Source: Mesorhizobium sp. M3A.F.Ca.ET.080.04.2.1 (lineage in GTDB: Bacteria > Pseudomonadota > Alphaproteobacteria > Rhizobiales > Rhizobiaceae). From it: a stretch of 64,000 nucleotides of DNA. Below, one piece after another: positions 64,000 through 64,000 of this stretch; positions within the stretch are counted from its first letter, which is position 1, and every line of letters begins with the position of its first letter. Under the pieces are notes generated by a model. That model made no database searches and was not told the origin of the DNA. It worked only from the letters and a program-made list of their open reading frames with translations. Where the stretch lies: assembly GCF_003952525.1 (NCBI RefSeq), contig NZ_CP034451.1, forward strand, positions 1-64,000, written 5' to 3'. The position numbers were made by a program, and so were the translations under genes.

Positions 64000-64000
64000 G

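Larger units (their letters stand above)
59836..64000 (-). mobile_element. Tn554-like tyrosine-recombinase module, incomplete at window end
   Basis: Two large tyrosine recombinases and a small regulatory protein are encoded in tandem with ATGA overlaps, the tnpA-tnpB-tnpC-like plan of Tn554-type elements. The inner end lies about 20-32 bases after the small gene's stop, next to the truncated gene fragment at 59773-59838. The outer end is beyond 64000. Confidence 0.6.

Noticed and set aside
1..64000. CRISPR arrays, tRNA and rRNA genes
   Set aside because: Looked for regular direct repeats, tRNA arms and rRNA signatures; none was found.

Overview
The window looks like part of a large accessory replicon or integrated mobile region of a high-GC alphaproteobacterium of the Hyphomicrobiales (Rhizobiales), most like Mesorhizobium. 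This is inferred from the Ti/rhizobial-plasmid tra layout (traA-traF-traB-traH on one strand, traC-traD-traG on the other, an RSF1010-like oriT between them), a MucR/Ros regulator, DUF736, ArdC and DUF7007-type plasmid genes, and the large number of ABC importers. No rRNA, tRNA or CRISPR array was seen.

Layout. (1) 1-11.3 kb: a catabolic cluster, all on the minus strand. It holds acyl-CoA dehydrogenase, SDR, SnoaL-like and NmrA-like genes, all broken by single-base indels; a four-gene polar amino-acid-type ABC importer; a TetR regulator; a class II aldolase; an acyl-CoA ligase; an enoyl-CoA hydratase; and a DAO-type flavoenzyme. Two promoters carry the same paired operator (ATCGA-N4-TCGAT twice, 26 bp apart), so the TetR protein probably controls both halves. 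(2) 11.5-19.3 kb: a galactoside uptake and hydrolysis operon (sugar SBP, two permeases, MsmK-type ATPase, GH42 beta-galactosidase) with a divergent ROK repressor and a perfect palindrome between them. (3) 19.7-33.4 kb: the most unusual locus. A branched-chain/amide-type ABC importer is co-transcribed with an N,N-dimethylformamidase (DMFase) large-subunit homologue and a propionyl-CoA synthetase. The LivM permease carries a C-terminal domain resembling the DMFase small subunit, so importer and amidase appear physically joined. Divergently transcribed are a LuxR-type response regulator, a soluble PAS hybrid kinase and a leaderless paralogue of the importer's own binding protein, which together suggest a cytoplasmic amide-sensing circuit.

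(4) 33.8-40.2 kb: a GntR-regulated cluster with an FAD-linked 2-hydroxyacid dehydrogenase, an amino-acid ABC importer, a DapA-family lyase and a decayed amidohydrolase. (5) 40.2-49.1 kb: conjugation genes traH, traB, traF, traA, oriT, traC, traD, traG and an HU protein. (6) 49.1-59.8 kb: plasmid maintenance and anti-restriction genes (WGR, DUF736, ArdC, Lar-like, MucR, nuclease, ATP-dependent DNA ligase, XRE) with many small conserved hypotheticals and a repeated hairpin element. (7) 59.8-64 kb: a Tn554-like module of two tyrosine recombinases and a small TnpC-like protein. It appears to have cut off the gene that used to precede the DUF7007 gene, and it runs off the window.

Single-base frameshifts recur (1-2.6 kb, near 53.83, 55.83 and 58.93 kb), mostly at short homopolymers, while very long genes stay intact. 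Whether this is decay or sequencing error cannot be decided from the sequence alone. Family assignments are from recognised motifs and remembered family sequences; no database search was run.
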